The position numbers and the translations under genes are program-made. A stretch of 64,000 nucleotides of DNA, from the NCBI GenBank assembly GCA_035549175.1, contig DASZRL010000104.1:32461-96460 (forward strand). The letters run 5' to 3'. This document shows positions 1 through 8,996 of this stretch, piece after piece. Position 1 is the first letter of the stretch. The number at the start of each line of letters is the position of its first letter. The DNA comes from DASTSN01 sp035549175. GTDB taxonomy: Bacteria > Bacteroidota > Bacteroidia > Chitinophagales > Chitinophagaceae. The notes under the pieces were generated by a model that saw only the letters and a program-made list of their open reading frames with translations, did no database searches and was not told where the DNA came from.

Positions 1-784
1 TCAGCATGGCCGCCGTAATGATTACCTTGAAGGCAACCAGGACACGGAACTGCCATTTCAGGACACCAAAATGCTCGTTGCGGTGCTTCAGGTAGCCGGT
101 AGCCTGCTCATCGGCTTTGCGTGCCCCGATCGCTGAGCCTTTGGAAAACTTGAAGGTCTTCACATGCCTGGCCATTTCCTCCAGCCAGGCGCCGGTGGTA
201 TACTTATAATGGCTTTCGGCCAGGCTGGCGCGCAGCCCGCGAATGCCGGAATAATGCAGGATCAGCCACAGAATCAGGATCAGCAGCAGGCCGAACAGGA
301 TAAAACTGGAATGGTACAGGGAAAGCAGTACCAGGCCGAAGAGGATCTGGATCAGGGCAGTCGGAATTTCAAGCAGCAGTTTCGCAAGGCCCTTTTGCAG
401 GGTGGGGATCTCAAAATACCGGTTAACCAGTTCCGGCAGGTAGTACCGGTCGGTCTTCTCCAGGCTCAGGCGCGGAATCCTGTCCGCGAACAGGTAGGTA
501 TAGCGCAGGAAGATCTTCTGCTGGATCTTTTCGGTGATCTCCATCTGGCCGATCTGGAGCATGCCCGTAAAGAGAACGCCCAGCACTACCAGGCCGATCA
601 GGATGGCCAGGGAGGCCACCATCGCGCCTCCCAATACAAAACCGATAATTGCCTGGATTCCCACCGGCAGGGACAGCTGGATCAGGCCACTGAGGATCGC
701 ATAAAGATAAATGGTAGCAATTTCCTTTCGTTCCAGGTGCACCAGGTTCAGGACCCGGGCGACCGGATGGACCGCAGGTGTCAT
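1..784 (-). CDS. ABC exporter, transmembrane domain (partial, C-terminus outside window)
   Basis: Reading the minus strand from the ATG at 782-784 gives 261 uninterrupted codons running off the window edge. The protein begins with a short cytoplasmic stretch (MTPAVHPVARVLNLVHLERK) and then shows at least three hydrophobic helices of the type I ABC exporter fold. Between the first two pairs lies a charged segment with EKIQQKIFLRYTYLFADRIP, typical of exporter intracellular loops. No peptidase C39 domain precedes the membrane part. The nucleotide-binding domain would lie beyond base 1. Family: ABC exporters of Bacteroidota often paired with HlyD-like adaptors; the substrate is unknown. Confidence 0.8.
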   Translation of the reverse strand, partial: MTPAVHPVARVLNLVHLERKEIATIYLYAILSGLIQLSLPVGIQAIIGFVLGGAMVASLAILIGLVVLGVLFTGMLQIGQMEITEKIQQKIFLRYTYLFADRIPRLSLEKTDRYYLPELVNRYFEIPTLQKGLAKLLLEIPTALIQILFGLVLLSLYHSSFILFGLLLILILWLILHYSGIRGLRASLAESHYKYTTGAWLEEMARHVKTFKFSKGSAIGARKADEQATGYLKHRNEHFGVLKWQFRVLVAFKVIITAAML

Positions 785-856
785 AGACAAACGTTTTGTT
801 GATTAATAAGCAAAGCGGGTTGCGCGCAGACGCCGTCAGCGCGCACACGTTAATAA

Positions 857-1144
857 TCAACAGAAATTGGGAGGGGGGGTATGCCTTTCCAGGCAGGGAT
901 GTAAGGGCAGCTGGTCATCCGGCTGCACCGGTGCAATAAGTCGGGCCGTCAGGCTGATCTGTTCCAGGCAGGCTGCAAAGCTGTTTCGGCTGTCCTTAAA
1001 ATAGTCGGCAACCTGCTTGCCAGCGCACTTTTCCTCATCCACGTTAAAAACAAGGATCTTTTCCCCGTCTACCAGGGCCCTGATAGCCGGTACCGCCTGA
1101 ACGGCGGCGAAGAGGAGTAACAGGAAAAGGGCCAGCTTTTTCAT
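857..1144 (-). CDS. Small secreted hypothetical protein
   Basis: A 95-residue protein starting MKKLALFLLLLFAAVQAVPA, a clear signal peptide. The mature part is about 75 residues with four cysteines and a His/Pro-rich tail ending HTPPPNFC, so it may be disulfide-bonded or metal-binding; no family is recognised. The ATG at 1144 is preferred over a GTG two codons upstream because a near-consensus promoter ends 7 nt before it. It lies just upstream of the ABC exporter gene in the same orientation with a gap of about 70 nt, so the two could be co-transcribed. Confidence 0.6.
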   Translation of the reverse strand: MKKLALFLLLLFAAVQAVPAIRALVDGEKILVFNVDEEKCAGKQVADYFKDSRNSFAACLEQISLTARLIAPVQPDDQLPLHPCLERHTPPPNFC

Positions 1145-1151
1145 TCGCACG

Positions 1152-1159
1152 CAAAGTTA
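1152..1159 (-). promoter_or_regulatory. Bacteroidota -7 promoter element (TAACTTTG)
   Basis: TAACTTTG on the minus strand fits the Bacteroidota sigma consensus TAnnTTTG. A T-rich TTTTTTG lies about 18 nt upstream as a possible -33 element. It sits 7 nt from the start codon of the small secreted protein, implying a leaderless or very short leader. Confidence 0.55.
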
Positions 1160-1614
1160 CCAGCTCAGGCAGGGCCGCAAAAAATTACATGTTGAAATTT
1201 TGTAAAATCTGGCGGCCAGGCTCCCGGGCGGCTGGTATCCTGGTTGTAACGGGTAGTGGAAGAACTCCTTGCGGGGCATACGGCGCAACCCGGCCTGCAT
1301 GTGTCAGGAAGACATCCCCGGTGCTGCCTGCTATATTATAAGCCGGCCCGGGTAATCAGGACGGCGGACCGCTTCGAAGAACGGCAGATTGCGGGTGCCC
1401 CCTGCGGTACGGGGTCAGAGACCTGCACACTAGATGCCGGTTACCCGGGTAACCGGCCATGCCCGCACCTGCCGCAAGCCCTTCGCCCCGGGGCCGTCCG
1501 TCAGGCGGAATGGGTGTGCATGGAGGCAACCGGCCCGCGGCTATCCGTTTAAGGTGAACCGGAACCGGTGTTTTGTCTTACTTTGCCGCATAACCAGGCC
1601 CACGCCTACGCATC
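1160..1614. other. Intergenic region with a 22-bp perfect palindrome
   Basis: About 455 bases between divergent genes. The short ORFs in it have no family-like features and overlap each other in several frames. The one notable item is a perfect 22-bp palindrome at 1436-1457 (arms GCCGGTTACCC and its complement). The right end holds TTTTG and TTACTTTG (about 1569-1584), a possible promoter for the gene at 1615. Confidence 0.5.
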
Positions 1615-1866
1615 ATGCCAGAAGAACCAATTCTTTTGCCGGTGGAGTATAACCAGCAGGTCCTTGAGTTCCCTGTTCGCCTCCTGCAGTTCGGCTATTC
1701 CTATAAACTGGAGGTTACCGTGGAAGGCAGGACGCTGCTGTTCGAACCGGACGAGGAAAGAAACTGGCGGGCGGTGCTGCCCCAGGAGGAACTGCCCGGC
1801 AGTAAGGCCATTTCACCGGCATTACTGCAGGCGATCGTGAACGCGCTGGACCAGGTGCTGAAATGA
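1615..1866 (+). CDS. Conserved small protein of Bacteroidota, unknown function
   Basis: An 83-residue soluble, acidic protein with no signal peptide or membrane segment. The pattern of a strand-rich core (LEFPVRLLQFGYSYKLEV) followed by EPDEERNWRAVLP and a C-terminal amphipathic helix resembles small hypothetical proteins I recall from Chitinophagaceae. No catalytic motif is visible. The ATG at 1615 gives the compact family-like start; upstream frames overlap noncoding DNA. It precedes acs by about 185 nt on the same strand but probably has its own promoter. Confidence 0.7.
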   Translation: MPEEPILLPVEYNQQVLEFPVRLLQFGYSYKLEVTVEGRTLLFEPDEERNWRAVLPQEELPGSKAISPALLQAIVNALDQVLK

Positions 1867-2050
1867 CCGCCGCACTGCGGGCCGGGTATAGCTCCCCCCA
1901 ATCCCCGGGCGGATATTCCGCTACGTTTCATCCCGCTCAACCATCTGTTGCGGGCGCCCGCGACAGATGGTTACGCAATCGATTTCCCGCAGCAGCCTGC
2001 TCGACAATACGATGCATTGCTTATTTTTATGGCCTAAATGAAGCTTGCTT

Positions 2051-3988
2051 ATGGAATATCCTTTCCAGATCCGCACGATGGATCAATATGAAATGGCCTA
2101 CCGGGTGAGCACCGAGGAACCCGAGGCGTACTGGGCCAGCGTGGCGGAAAGTTTCCAGTGGAGGAAAAAGTGGGACAACGTGCTGGAATGGAATTTCCGG
2201 GAACCCAGGGTCGAGTGGTTCCGGGGTGCCAGGCTGAACATTACCGAAAACTGCATTGACAGGCACCTGGCCAGCCTGGGCGAACGACCGGCAATCATCT
2301 GGGAGCCCAATAATCCCGAGGAGCGTACCCGGATCGTAACCTATAACCGGCTTCACAAGCGGGTCTGCCAGGTCGCCCAGATGCTGAAGAATAATGGGGT
2401 GAAGAAGGGAGACCGGGTCTGCATTTACATGGGAATGGTCCCGGAACTGGCCTATGCCGTGCTGGGCTGTGCCCGGATCGGCGCGATCCACAGTGTCATA
2501 TTCGGCGGCTTCTCGGCCCAGAGCATTGCCGACCGGCTGGAGGATGCCCAGGCTGAATACATTATCACCTGTGACGGCGCATTCCGCGGAGGCAAGGATA
2601 TTCCCCTCAAAAGCATCATTGACGATGCCCTGGTAGGGAACAAGACGGTCAAGCGCGTCATCGTATATACGCGTACCCGCACGCCGGTGTCCATGATCAA
2701 GGGACGCGACGTGTGGTGGGAGGATGAGATGGAGCATGCCGAAGCGCAGGTGGAAAAGGACGGGGTCGTCCGGTTCCCGGCCGAAGAAATGGATGCCGAG
2801 GATCCGCTGTTCATTTTGTATACCTCGGGAAGCACCGGCAAGCCCAAAGGGGTGGTGCACACCTGTGCGGGATACATGGTATGGACCACCTATTCCTTCG
2901 TCAACGTATTCCAGTACAAACCCGGCCAGGTCCATTTCTGCACCGCGGATATCGGCTGGATCACAGGGCACAGTTACATTCTTTACGGCCCGCTTTGCGC
3001 CGGGGCCACCTCGGTTATGTTTGAAGGAATTCCCACCTGGCCGGATGCAGGCCGGTTCTGGGACATCGTGGATAAATACAAGGTGAATATCCTGTATACG
3101 GCACCTACCGCCATCCGCAGCCTGATGGGATTTGGCACCGCGCCGCTGGAAGGCAAGGACCTTTCCTCCCTGCAGGTCCTCGGTACGGTGGGCGAGCCGA
3201 TCAATGAGGAAGCCTGGCATTGGTATGATGAGCACATCGGACGCAAACGCTGTCCCATCGTGGACACCTGGTGGCAGACGGAGACCGGCGGCGTGCTGAT
3301 CTCCAACCTGGCGGGTGTCACCCCGGCCAGGCCCAGCTGGGCCACCCTGCCGCTGCCCGGCGTGCAGCCCGTCCTGGTGGACGAGCAGGGACGCGAGGTT
3401 ACCGAAAAGGATGAGCAGGGGCTGTACAAAGGAAATCTCTGCCTGAAAGCTCCCTGGCCCGGGATCATTCGCACCACCTACGGCGACCATGAGCGTTGCC
3501 GGAAAAATTATTTTGCCGCCTACCCGGATCTTTATTTTACGGGCGACGGGGCGCTGAAGGATGACCAGGGTAACTACCGCATCACCGGACGGGTGGATGA
3601 CGTGCTCAATGTCAGCGGCCACCGGATTGGCACGGCCGAAGTGGAAAATGCCATCAACATGCACGCCGATGTCGTGGAAAGCGCCGTGGTAGGCTACCCC
3701 CACGAAATCAAGGGCCAGGGGATCTACGCTTTCGTGATCATGACGGCCATGCACGGCGATGCCGAGCATACCCGCCAGAATATTCTGCAGACGGTATCGC
3801 GGATCATCGGGCCCATCGCCAAGCCGGATAAGATCCAGTTCGTCTCCGGGCTGCCCAAGACGCGCAGCGGAAAAATCATGCGCCGGATCCTGCGCAAGAT
3901 CGCCGAAGGGGAGACGGGTAACCTCGGGGATACAACCACCCTGCTGGATCCTTCCGTCGTGGAACAGATCCGGGATGGCCGGTTGTAA
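2051..3988 (+). CDS. acs: Acetyl-CoA synthetase (acetate--CoA ligase)
   Basis: A 645-residue ANL-superfamily enzyme that converts acetate, ATP and CoA to acetyl-CoA in the cytoplasm. Visible motifs: the P-loop-like TSGSTGKPKG at residues 258-267, WWQTETGG in the acetate/AMP pocket, YFTGDGALKD and the hinge region ITGRVDDVLNVSGHRIG. The C-terminal PKTRSGKIMRR carries the adenylation lysine near residue 608, which is the residue acetylated in known Acs enzymes. Length matches bacterial Acs (about 650). ATG at 2051 is chosen over a TTG two codons upstream. A strong terminator follows, so it looks monocistronic. Confidence 0.95.
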   Translation: MEYPFQIRTMDQYEMAYRVSTEEPEAYWASVAESFQWRKKWDNVLEWNFREPRVEWFRGARLNITENCIDRHLASLGERPAIIWEPNNPEERTRIVTYNRLHKRVCQVAQMLKNNGVKKGDRVCIYMGMVPELAYAVLGCARIGAIHSVIFGGFSAQSIADRLEDAQAEYIITCDGAFRGGKDIPLKSIIDDALVGNKTVKRVIVYTRTRTPVSMIKGRDVWWEDEMEHAEAQVEKDGVVRFPAEEMDAEDPLFILYTSGSTGKPKGVVHTCAGYMVWTTYSFVNVFQYKPGQVHFCTADIGWITGHSYILYGPLCAGATSVMFEGIPTWPDAGRFWDIVDKYKVNILYTAPTAIRSLMGFGTAPLEGKDLSSLQVLGTVGEPINEEAWHWYDEHIGRKRCPIVDTWWQTETGGVLISNLAGVTPARPSWATLPLPGVQPVLVDEQGREVTEKDEQGLYKGNLCLKAPWPGIIRTTYGDHERCRKNYFAAYPDLYFTGDGALKDDQGNYRITGRVDDVLNVSGHRIGTAEVENAINMHADVVESAVVGYPHEIKGQGIYAFVIMTAMHGDAEHTRQNILQTVSRIIGPIAKPDKIQFVSGLPKTRSGKIMRRILRKIAEGETGNLGDTTTLLDPSVVEQIRDGRL

Positions 3989-4013
3989 CGGCCCCGCAGC
4001 CGGGTAAAAAAAA

Positions 4014-4050
4014 TTAAAGCAGCCCGGATAAGCTGCTTTAAAAGGTTTTT
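4014..4050 (+). terminator. Rho-independent terminator after acs
   Basis: A perfect 9-bp stem (TTAAAGCAG at 4014-4022 with CTGCTTTAA at 4033-4041) has a 10-nt loop and is followed by AAGGTTTTT. It lies 26 nt after the acs stop. Confidence 0.8.
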
Positions 4051-4192
4051 CGAATACGTTGAATGTTGGATAAGGGTAACAAAAACTATACCCTGTTTAC
4101 GAGAAGGTGAAAAAACAGGATGTTTCGGCGAAAAAGCAAATCCAGATCAATCCTTTCGCCCCCGATCCCTGGTCTCACCCGGCAAACTGCAT

Positions 4193-5185
4193 ATGGTGCA
4201 AACTACCCCTTCCGGGAAAATCCGGTCTTTGATGAAATGGGTGGGATGGGTCCTGCTCTTTCAGTTGATCCTTATCAACATCAGCGCCTCCCTGCATGCC
4301 TGGAAGTTTACCCATTTTTACCGGGATCCGGCCCTGCGGGCGGTACATCCTTCCTCCCGTAATCCGCTGGTCAGAACCTGGAAATTATTCTCCGGCATCC
4401 GGTTTCCCCGGCAACTGGTCACCGACGTACCGCAGTTCCCCGTGGACACGGTCCTATTGCGGACCCGGAATCACCTGAACATCAAAGCCTGGTTCGGCAG
4501 GACTGATTCGTTGCATCGCGGCACCGTGATCCTGTTCCACGGCCTCAACATGAACAAGGGCATGCTGCTGCCCGTGGCTTCCGAGTTCCGTTACCTGGGT
4601 TATGACGTGCTGCTGGTGGACCTGCGCGGCCATGGTGACAGCGGGGGCGACCAAACCTCCCTGGGATACCGGGAATCCGAAGAGGTCAGGCTGGCCTACC
4701 AGTATGTACAGGCCCGCGGGGAGCAGCATATCTTTCTGTGGGGCATGTCGCTGGGATCCGTCATCATTATCAAAGCCCTTCACGACTACGGCCTGCAGCC
4801 GGAGGGCATCCTGCTGGAATCTCCTTTTGCCAGCCTCCAGTACCATCTTATGGCCCGCTCCCGGGCCCTGGGTTTCCCCGAGCAGCCCTTTGGGTTCCTG
4901 GTTACGCTCTGGACCGGCATCGAACAGGGATACAACGGCTTCCGCTACCGGCCGGCGGAATATGCCCGCGACGTACATTGTCCTGTCCTGCTGCAATGGG
5001 GGGATGCTGACCGGTATGTCCTGCGGGAAGAAACCGAATCGATTTTCAGCCACCTGGCCACCACCCGCAAAAGACTGGTCGTGTATCCCGGGGTGGACCA
5101 TGAACTGCTGGCCCTTCGCCATCCGGCTGTCTGGCGCAGCGAGGTCGAACGCTTTCTGCGGGACCCCGGAGCCACCGCCCCCTGA
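4193..5185 (+). CDS. Alpha/beta hydrolase, membrane-anchored
   Basis: A 330-residue serine hydrolase. Residues 14-33 form an N-terminal membrane segment, so the catalytic domain is probably held at the inner membrane. The oxyanion region is FHGLNMNK (about 115-122), the nucleophile elbow is GMSLGS with Ser186, the acid is in GDAD (Asp271 or Asp273) and the base is His303 in VDHELL. This is the arrangement of the alpha/beta hydrolase (Hydrolase_4/dienelactone-hydrolase-like) group. The substrate cannot be read from sequence. It converges on the YCII gene, 6 nt away. Confidence 0.85.
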   Translation: MVQTTPSGKIRSLMKWVGWVLLFQLILINISASLHAWKFTHFYRDPALRAVHPSSRNPLVRTWKLFSGIRFPRQLVTDVPQFPVDTVLLRTRNHLNIKAWFGRTDSLHRGTVILFHGLNMNKGMLLPVASEFRYLGYDVLLVDLRGHGDSGGDQTSLGYRESEEVRLAYQYVQARGEQHIFLWGMSLGSVIIIKALHDYGLQPEGILLESPFASLQYHLMARSRALGFPEQPFGFLVTLWTGIEQGYNGFRYRPAEYARDVHCPVLLQWGDADRYVLREETESIFSHLATTRKRLVVYPGVDHELLALRHPAVWRSEVERFLRDPGATAP

Positions 5186-5191
5186 TACCGG

Positions 5192-5572
5192 TTACCGGGG
5201 ATAGATGAACCGGGTCTCTTCTTCCTGCCTTTTAACGGGCCGCACTTCAATGGTGGCGGAAGGTACGTAGGCAAATTCCGGATTCTGCCGGGCTATTTTC
5301 AGGGCCTCCTCCATGTCCCGGGCCAGGATATGGTAATAGCCCACCTGGACCTCCGAGCTCAGGTCCAGGGGCCGGTGGTGCCAGCCCTGCCCGCTCCTGG
5401 AAAGGACATAGCCTTCCCGCCCGAGAGGCTGGGCCGCGATCAGGTGGTAGCCGGCCTTCAGCCGGCCGATGTACGCTTCGCAGGCCCGGACAAATGCCAG
5501 GTGGTCGGCTGCCGAAAGGGAGGCCTTGGCATCCCCGGCATTCCGGATGTACAGCATGAACTCGGTGGCCAT
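5192..5572 (-). CDS. YCII-related domain protein
   Basis: A 126-residue cytoplasmic protein. It opens EFMLYIRNAG and has a ferredoxin-like alpha/beta pattern, with GYYHILARDMEEALKIARQNP in the second half matching the YCII/DGPF fold found in Bacteroidota. Such proteins are often encoded next to ECF sigma factors, but here it stands alone, converging on the hydrolase. Family members rarely have an established function; no catalytic role is claimed. Confidence 0.8.
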   Translation of the reverse strand: MATEFMLYIRNAGDAKASLSAADHLAFVRACEAYIGRLKAGYHLIAAQPLGREGYVLSRSGQGWHHRPLDLSSEVQVGYYHILARDMEEALKIARQNPEFAYVPSATIEVRPVKRQEEETRFIYPR

Positions 5573-6045
5573 ACCGATCTGTTTGAGGGTTAGGTAATAA
5601 GGGCTAGCGCGGTTTCCGGCCCGTATCGCGGCTACCGGATGGGATGACCGGACCGGAGGGTGTCGGCATCCGGGTCAGTTTCACAGCCTTCGCGGAGCCT
5701 CCGGGTCTGGGTAACGGGGCCCGGGTGAACCGGGGAGTCGGTCCTGCCCGGCTGACCCGGCCCCCGGCGCGGGCAGGATTCGAAAGGGACATCGGCTTGT
5801 TCGACCCGGAGGTTCGCGGTAAGTCCAGGCGGCTGCGCTGAGGTGTCGGGCGTCCGTGAAACGGGTCCACGACCGAGCCATCCGGATTTTCGGGAGGATT
5901 TTTGAACCTGCAATCCAGGACTTCGATGTTCAACCGGACGGGCCGCGACAGGTCGCGGCAGGGCAGGATCGCCACCCTTTTCATGGAGGTTGTTTGAAAA
6001 GACCGGAAGGGAAGGTACGCAGGGTCCGGCGGCAGACGGCCGGAT
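5573..6045. other. GC-rich intergenic region, possible gene remnant
   Basis: About 470 bases with overlapping reading frames on both strands, all rich in Pro, Arg, Gly and Ser as expected for uncoded GC-rich DNA. The longest, minus strand 5984 to 5604, begins MKRVAILPCRDLSRPVRLNI, which looks protein-like for about 40 residues, then becomes low-complexity. It may be a decayed gene. Several short inverted repeats of the CCGG/CCCGGG type are present. Confidence 0.4.
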
Positions 6046-6615
6046 TTATTTTTTGATGGTTACCTGGGTGCCGATGGGCACATAACTGTACAGTTCTTCC
6101 ACGTCACTGTTCTTGAGGGATATGCACCCGTCCGTCCAGTTCTGGTACCGGTCGATCTGGTAGTCTTCGTGGGGCCAGGTGCCATGGATGCCGATCCCAC
6201 CCCCGATCCGGGCGTAGGAGGGAATTTCCCCGCGCTGTTTTCGCTGGTTAAACCGCTGGTAGCTTTCGGGGGTCGGGTAATCCAGGCCCATATACCGGTC
6301 CCACTTGGCATGGATCCGTTTGTTCACCACGCGGAACGATCCTTCCGGGGTATTGCGGTCGCCCTCCATTTTTTTGTCTGACAGGCTGTTATTCCCGAAA
6401 ACGACGGGATAGGTCGCATACCAGCCCTTGCTGTCATACACCGTAAGCTCGTAATCGCTCTTATCAATGATGATATATACCGTGCCCACCGGGCCTTCTC
6501 CGGTCTCCCGCGCAACGGTCCGGCCGGAGTCCCACCGGGTTGCCCGCACCTGGGAGGTGCGCGGCATGAAACTGCTGGCCAGCGCGGCCACCGCCAGAAT
6601 ATAAAGTGATTTCAT
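6046..6615 (-). CDS. L,D-transpeptidase (YkuD family)
   Basis: A 189-residue exported protein with an N-terminal signal sequence (MKSLYILAVAALASSFMP). The YkuD domain spans about residues 45-188. The catalytic signature is present: GIGIHGTWP supplies the histidine, and TDGCISLKN supplies the cysteine nucleophile. Such enzymes form 3-3 cross-links in peptidoglycan or attach proteins to it in the periplasm. Length is typical of the short, single-domain type. It appears to be transcribed alone. Confidence 0.93.
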   Translation of the reverse strand: MKSLYILAVAALASSFMPRTSQVRATRWDSGRTVARETGEGPVGTVYIIIDKSDYELTVYDSKGWYATYPVVFGNNSLSDKKMEGDRNTPEGSFRVVNKRIHAKWDRYMGLDYPTPESYQRFNQRKQRGEIPSYARIGGGIGIHGTWPHEDYQIDRYQNWTDGCISLKNSDVEELYSYVPIGTQVTIKK

Positions 6616-6815
6616 GTCCTTGTCCTTTTACCGTATCGATGAAACGTCCGCTGCCTTCCTGCTATTTTTTCCGGGCCCTGCTTTAACGCGACGTTTACAA
6701 TTCCCCATCAGCAAAAATTGTGCAGGAACGGCCTTCCGGGCCGCCCTTTTTGACGCCGGTCAAGGCAAGGAGTTTAATGGCCTTTCCCGGGACGGGGTTT
6801 GTCCGGGATAACATG

Positions 6816-6845
6816 GTAAAACCCGCTGGAGGCAGCGGGTTTTAC
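6816..6845 (-). terminator. Terminator after the sigma/anti-sigma/beta-barrel operon
   Basis: A perfect 13-bp stem (GTAAAACCCGCTG with its complement at 6833-6845) and a 4-nt loop lies 32 nt beyond the stop of the beta-barrel gene. The paired A and T tracts within the stem give it a terminator-like end. Confidence 0.65.
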
Positions 6846-6877
6846 GGGAGGAAATCCTATTGGTTGTCGTATGCGAT

Positions 6878-7738
6878 CTACCAGTTGCTGAGTCGAAGCC
6901 CGACCGTATAGGGCGTCTGGTCCAGCGCTTTTTCCCACATGGACTGGAAGGCATAGCTTCCGTAGAGTTTAACGGGACCCAGGTTGAGTTCCCCGATATA
7001 GGACAGCTTCCAGCGGCGCAGGTCAAAATCATCGTGCAGCTTGTCGATATGGCCGTCCATCTTGATCTTCTGGCGGGCGGAATACAGGTAGCCGGCACTG
7101 ACTCCCGCACTGAACCCGAATCCTTCCTTGTGGCGGTTGGGCGTGAAATTGAAGTTCAGCATCAGGGGTACGGTCACGTAGTCGGCGGCCAGTTTGTTCT
7201 TCCTGGCCCCGGCCAGGTTGTTATCCAGCGAGATGAAGGTGGGATTGCGGTGCATCCGGACGCGCTCGTCATCGAAGCGGTAGTTGTTCAGTTCCAGACC
7301 CAGTCCGTATTTCAGGTTCACGACGTGCTCAATGAGGTTCAGCCGCTGCATGAAAAACCAGATATTGACATTGACGGACTTTCCGCCGCGCAGGTTCAGG
7401 TCATCCTTGCCCAGGCCTGGCGCAAAGCCGTTGATCGGATTCTGCACGGCGGCCAGGCTGTAGTCGGTCTTGTCGTTGACGTTGGCGAATCCCAGGTCCA
7501 CGATCCACCAGTTGGTGCTTATATTGGCGGGTTTTCCCTGGTTGCGGTTGGAAAAATGGAAATGGTGGTCGCGGGTGATCTCGCGGTCCTGTCCGCCTGC
7601 CTTGCGGATGATGATCATCCCGCCGATGCGGAGGGTGTCCGAGCCGGTGGCGGCGGGTTGTTTGGCCGTGGTATCAGCCTGGGCAAAGCCGATCATCGCG
7701 GTGCATACGGTGATGCACAGGGTAAAAATCCGTTTCAT
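6878..7738 (-). CDS. Outer-membrane beta-barrel protein (PorT-like)
   Basis: A 286-residue protein with a signal peptide (MKRIFTLCITVCTAMIGFAQ). Alternating hydrophobic strands follow, with aromatic girdles such as NIWFFMQRLNLIEHVVNLKY, and the last strand TPYTVGLRLSNW ends in an aromatic residue as outer-membrane proteins do. It belongs to the broad Bacteroidota outer-membrane beta-barrel group. It is the third gene of an operon with an ECF sigma factor and its anti-sigma factor, so it may be the effector or the sensed component of an envelope-stress circuit. Confidence 0.8.
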   Translation of the reverse strand: MKRIFTLCITVCTAMIGFAQADTTAKQPAATGSDTLRIGGMIIIRKAGGQDREITRDHHFHFSNRNQGKPANISTNWWIVDLGFANVNDKTDYSLAAVQNPINGFAPGLGKDDLNLRGGKSVNVNIWFFMQRLNLIEHVVNLKYGLGLELNNYRFDDERVRMHRNPTFISLDNNLAGARKNKLAADYVTVPLMLNFNFTPNRHKEGFGFSAGVSAGYLYSARQKIKMDGHIDKLHDDFDLRRWKLSYIGELNLGPVKLYGSYAFQSMWEKALDQTPYTVGLRLSNW

Positions 7739-7765
7739 ACTTCTTTTTTTAATGATTCTTGATTA

Positions 7766-8995
7766 TTAAAGCTTCACAGCCAGTACCCCGATCAGCACCT
7801 TGTCATCGTCGCTGGCGGGATTGATGTTGGTGGCATGTTGGAAGATCCGGGTGGCTTTCCGGAAAAACCCGCGGACCTTCCGGCTTTTCGTGTCGTCGTT
7901 GCTGGCGAACACGGCTCCCGTCTGGCTGGCCAGCCCGGGAGCGGCTGTTTCCTGGTTATTATACGGCTGAGTCTTTGCGTTTGTTACATCCGGGTTGCCT
8001 TTGTTTTCGGTAACGGGATGGCTGAGCATGGCCACGTTGGCGGTATTGGCCGATTGATCCACCGGGTTGACCACCGGGTTCTCCGCCATCCGGTTGCCGG
8101 CCGGTTGCCCGGGATCCGGGTTCTGTTTCCTGACCGGCACGTCATGCTGGGCCAGGCTGGACTGGGCGGGCAGGTTCTCCCGGGAGGCTTGCTGCGCCTT
8201 GTCGCCGCCGGGATTTACCGTAACGGTCCGGGTAACGGACGGTTTGTCGGATGCCTGCTCCGGGGAGCCGATCGCCCGCCGGGGGTGGGGTTCGGTAGCG
8301 GAGGCCAGGGACGGCTGGGCTTCTTTTTGATTTTCCGCGCCGGCAGGCGGCTGCGGCTGCGCGGTGTTGCGGCCAGGCCGGGTGTCCGGCTGACTGCCGG
8401 GTTTTGTGTCCCGTACCGGGGTCTGGTTGGAAGCCACCGGTCCGGCGGGCTGGATGTGGCCGGCGGGACGCCCAAGCAGGTACAGGACGCTGAGCCCGGC
8501 AGCAACCAGTACGGCAGCCGCCACGGCCATCCTCCACCACCGCATCCGGACTACTACCGCGGGCCGGTCGGCCGGTTCCCGGCGATAAAGACTGTCCTTA
8601 TCCGGGAAGGTAAGCGCGGGATCCGGCTGCAGTTTGGTCTGGCGGAACCCGTCCAGGAGCTGGCGGGCGGTTTCATCGGAGGCGAGGAACTGCTCGAATG
8701 CGGAGCGCTGCGGGCCGTCCAGTTCGTCGTCCAGGTAACTGAGCAGGGTGGACTGGTAGGACGCCGGGTCCGGGCCGGCCTGCTGACCGGGTACGGGTTT
8801 CAGCAGGAGGTCCTTGCCTTCAAAGACGACCGCTTCATCGGGCTGCAGCCGGGACTGGCCGAGCCATTCCAGTTCCGCGGCGAGGTCCGGGTTGGCTGCC
8901 GCGAACGCTTCCACGGCCTGCCGTTCGGACGGCGAAAGTTCCCCGTCGGTATACAGCAGGAAATATTCTTCGTAATTGTGGCGGTTGATCAGCAT
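7766..8995 (-). CDS. Anti-sigma factor-like membrane protein with duplicated N-terminal domain
   Basis: A 409-residue single-pass protein. Residues 8-68 and 80-140 are two copies of the same helical unit: both hold a YxxxLLxYxDxEL-like start and a QT/QSRLQPD-x-A-x-xF ending, and both end in a KD pair. The membrane helix is at about 155-175. A Pro/Gln/Asn-rich, low-complexity periplasmic part follows. There is no zinc HxxxCxxC motif. It starts one nucleotide after the sigma gene stops, so the pair is tightly coupled. Role inferred from position: it holds the ECF sigma factor at the membrane. Confidence 0.75.
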   Translation of the reverse strand: MLINRHNYEEYFLLYTDGELSPSERQAVEAFAAANPDLAAELEWLGQSRLQPDEAVVFEGKDLLLKPVPGQQAGPDPASYQSTLLSYLDDELDGPQRSAFEQFLASDETARQLLDGFRQTKLQPDPALTFPDKDSLYRREPADRPAVVVRMRWWRMAVAAAVLVAAGLSVLYLLGRPAGHIQPAGPVASNQTPVRDTKPGSQPDTRPGRNTAQPQPPAGAENQKEAQPSLASATEPHPRRAIGSPEQASDKPSVTRTVTVNPGGDKAQQASRENLPAQSSLAQHDVPVRKQNPDPGQPAGNRMAENPVVNPVDQSANTANVAMLSHPVTENKGNPDVTNAKTQPYNNQETAAPGLASQTGAVFASNDDTKSRKVRGFFRKATRIFQHATNINPASDDDKVLIGVLAVKL

Positions 8996-8996
8996 G

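Noticed and set aside
2027..3769. A 580-codon open frame on the minus strand opposite acs
   Set aside because: It is the antisense shadow of a GC-rich, codon-biased gene; its translation is His/Gly/Pro-rich without domains, while acs on the other strand is unmistakable.
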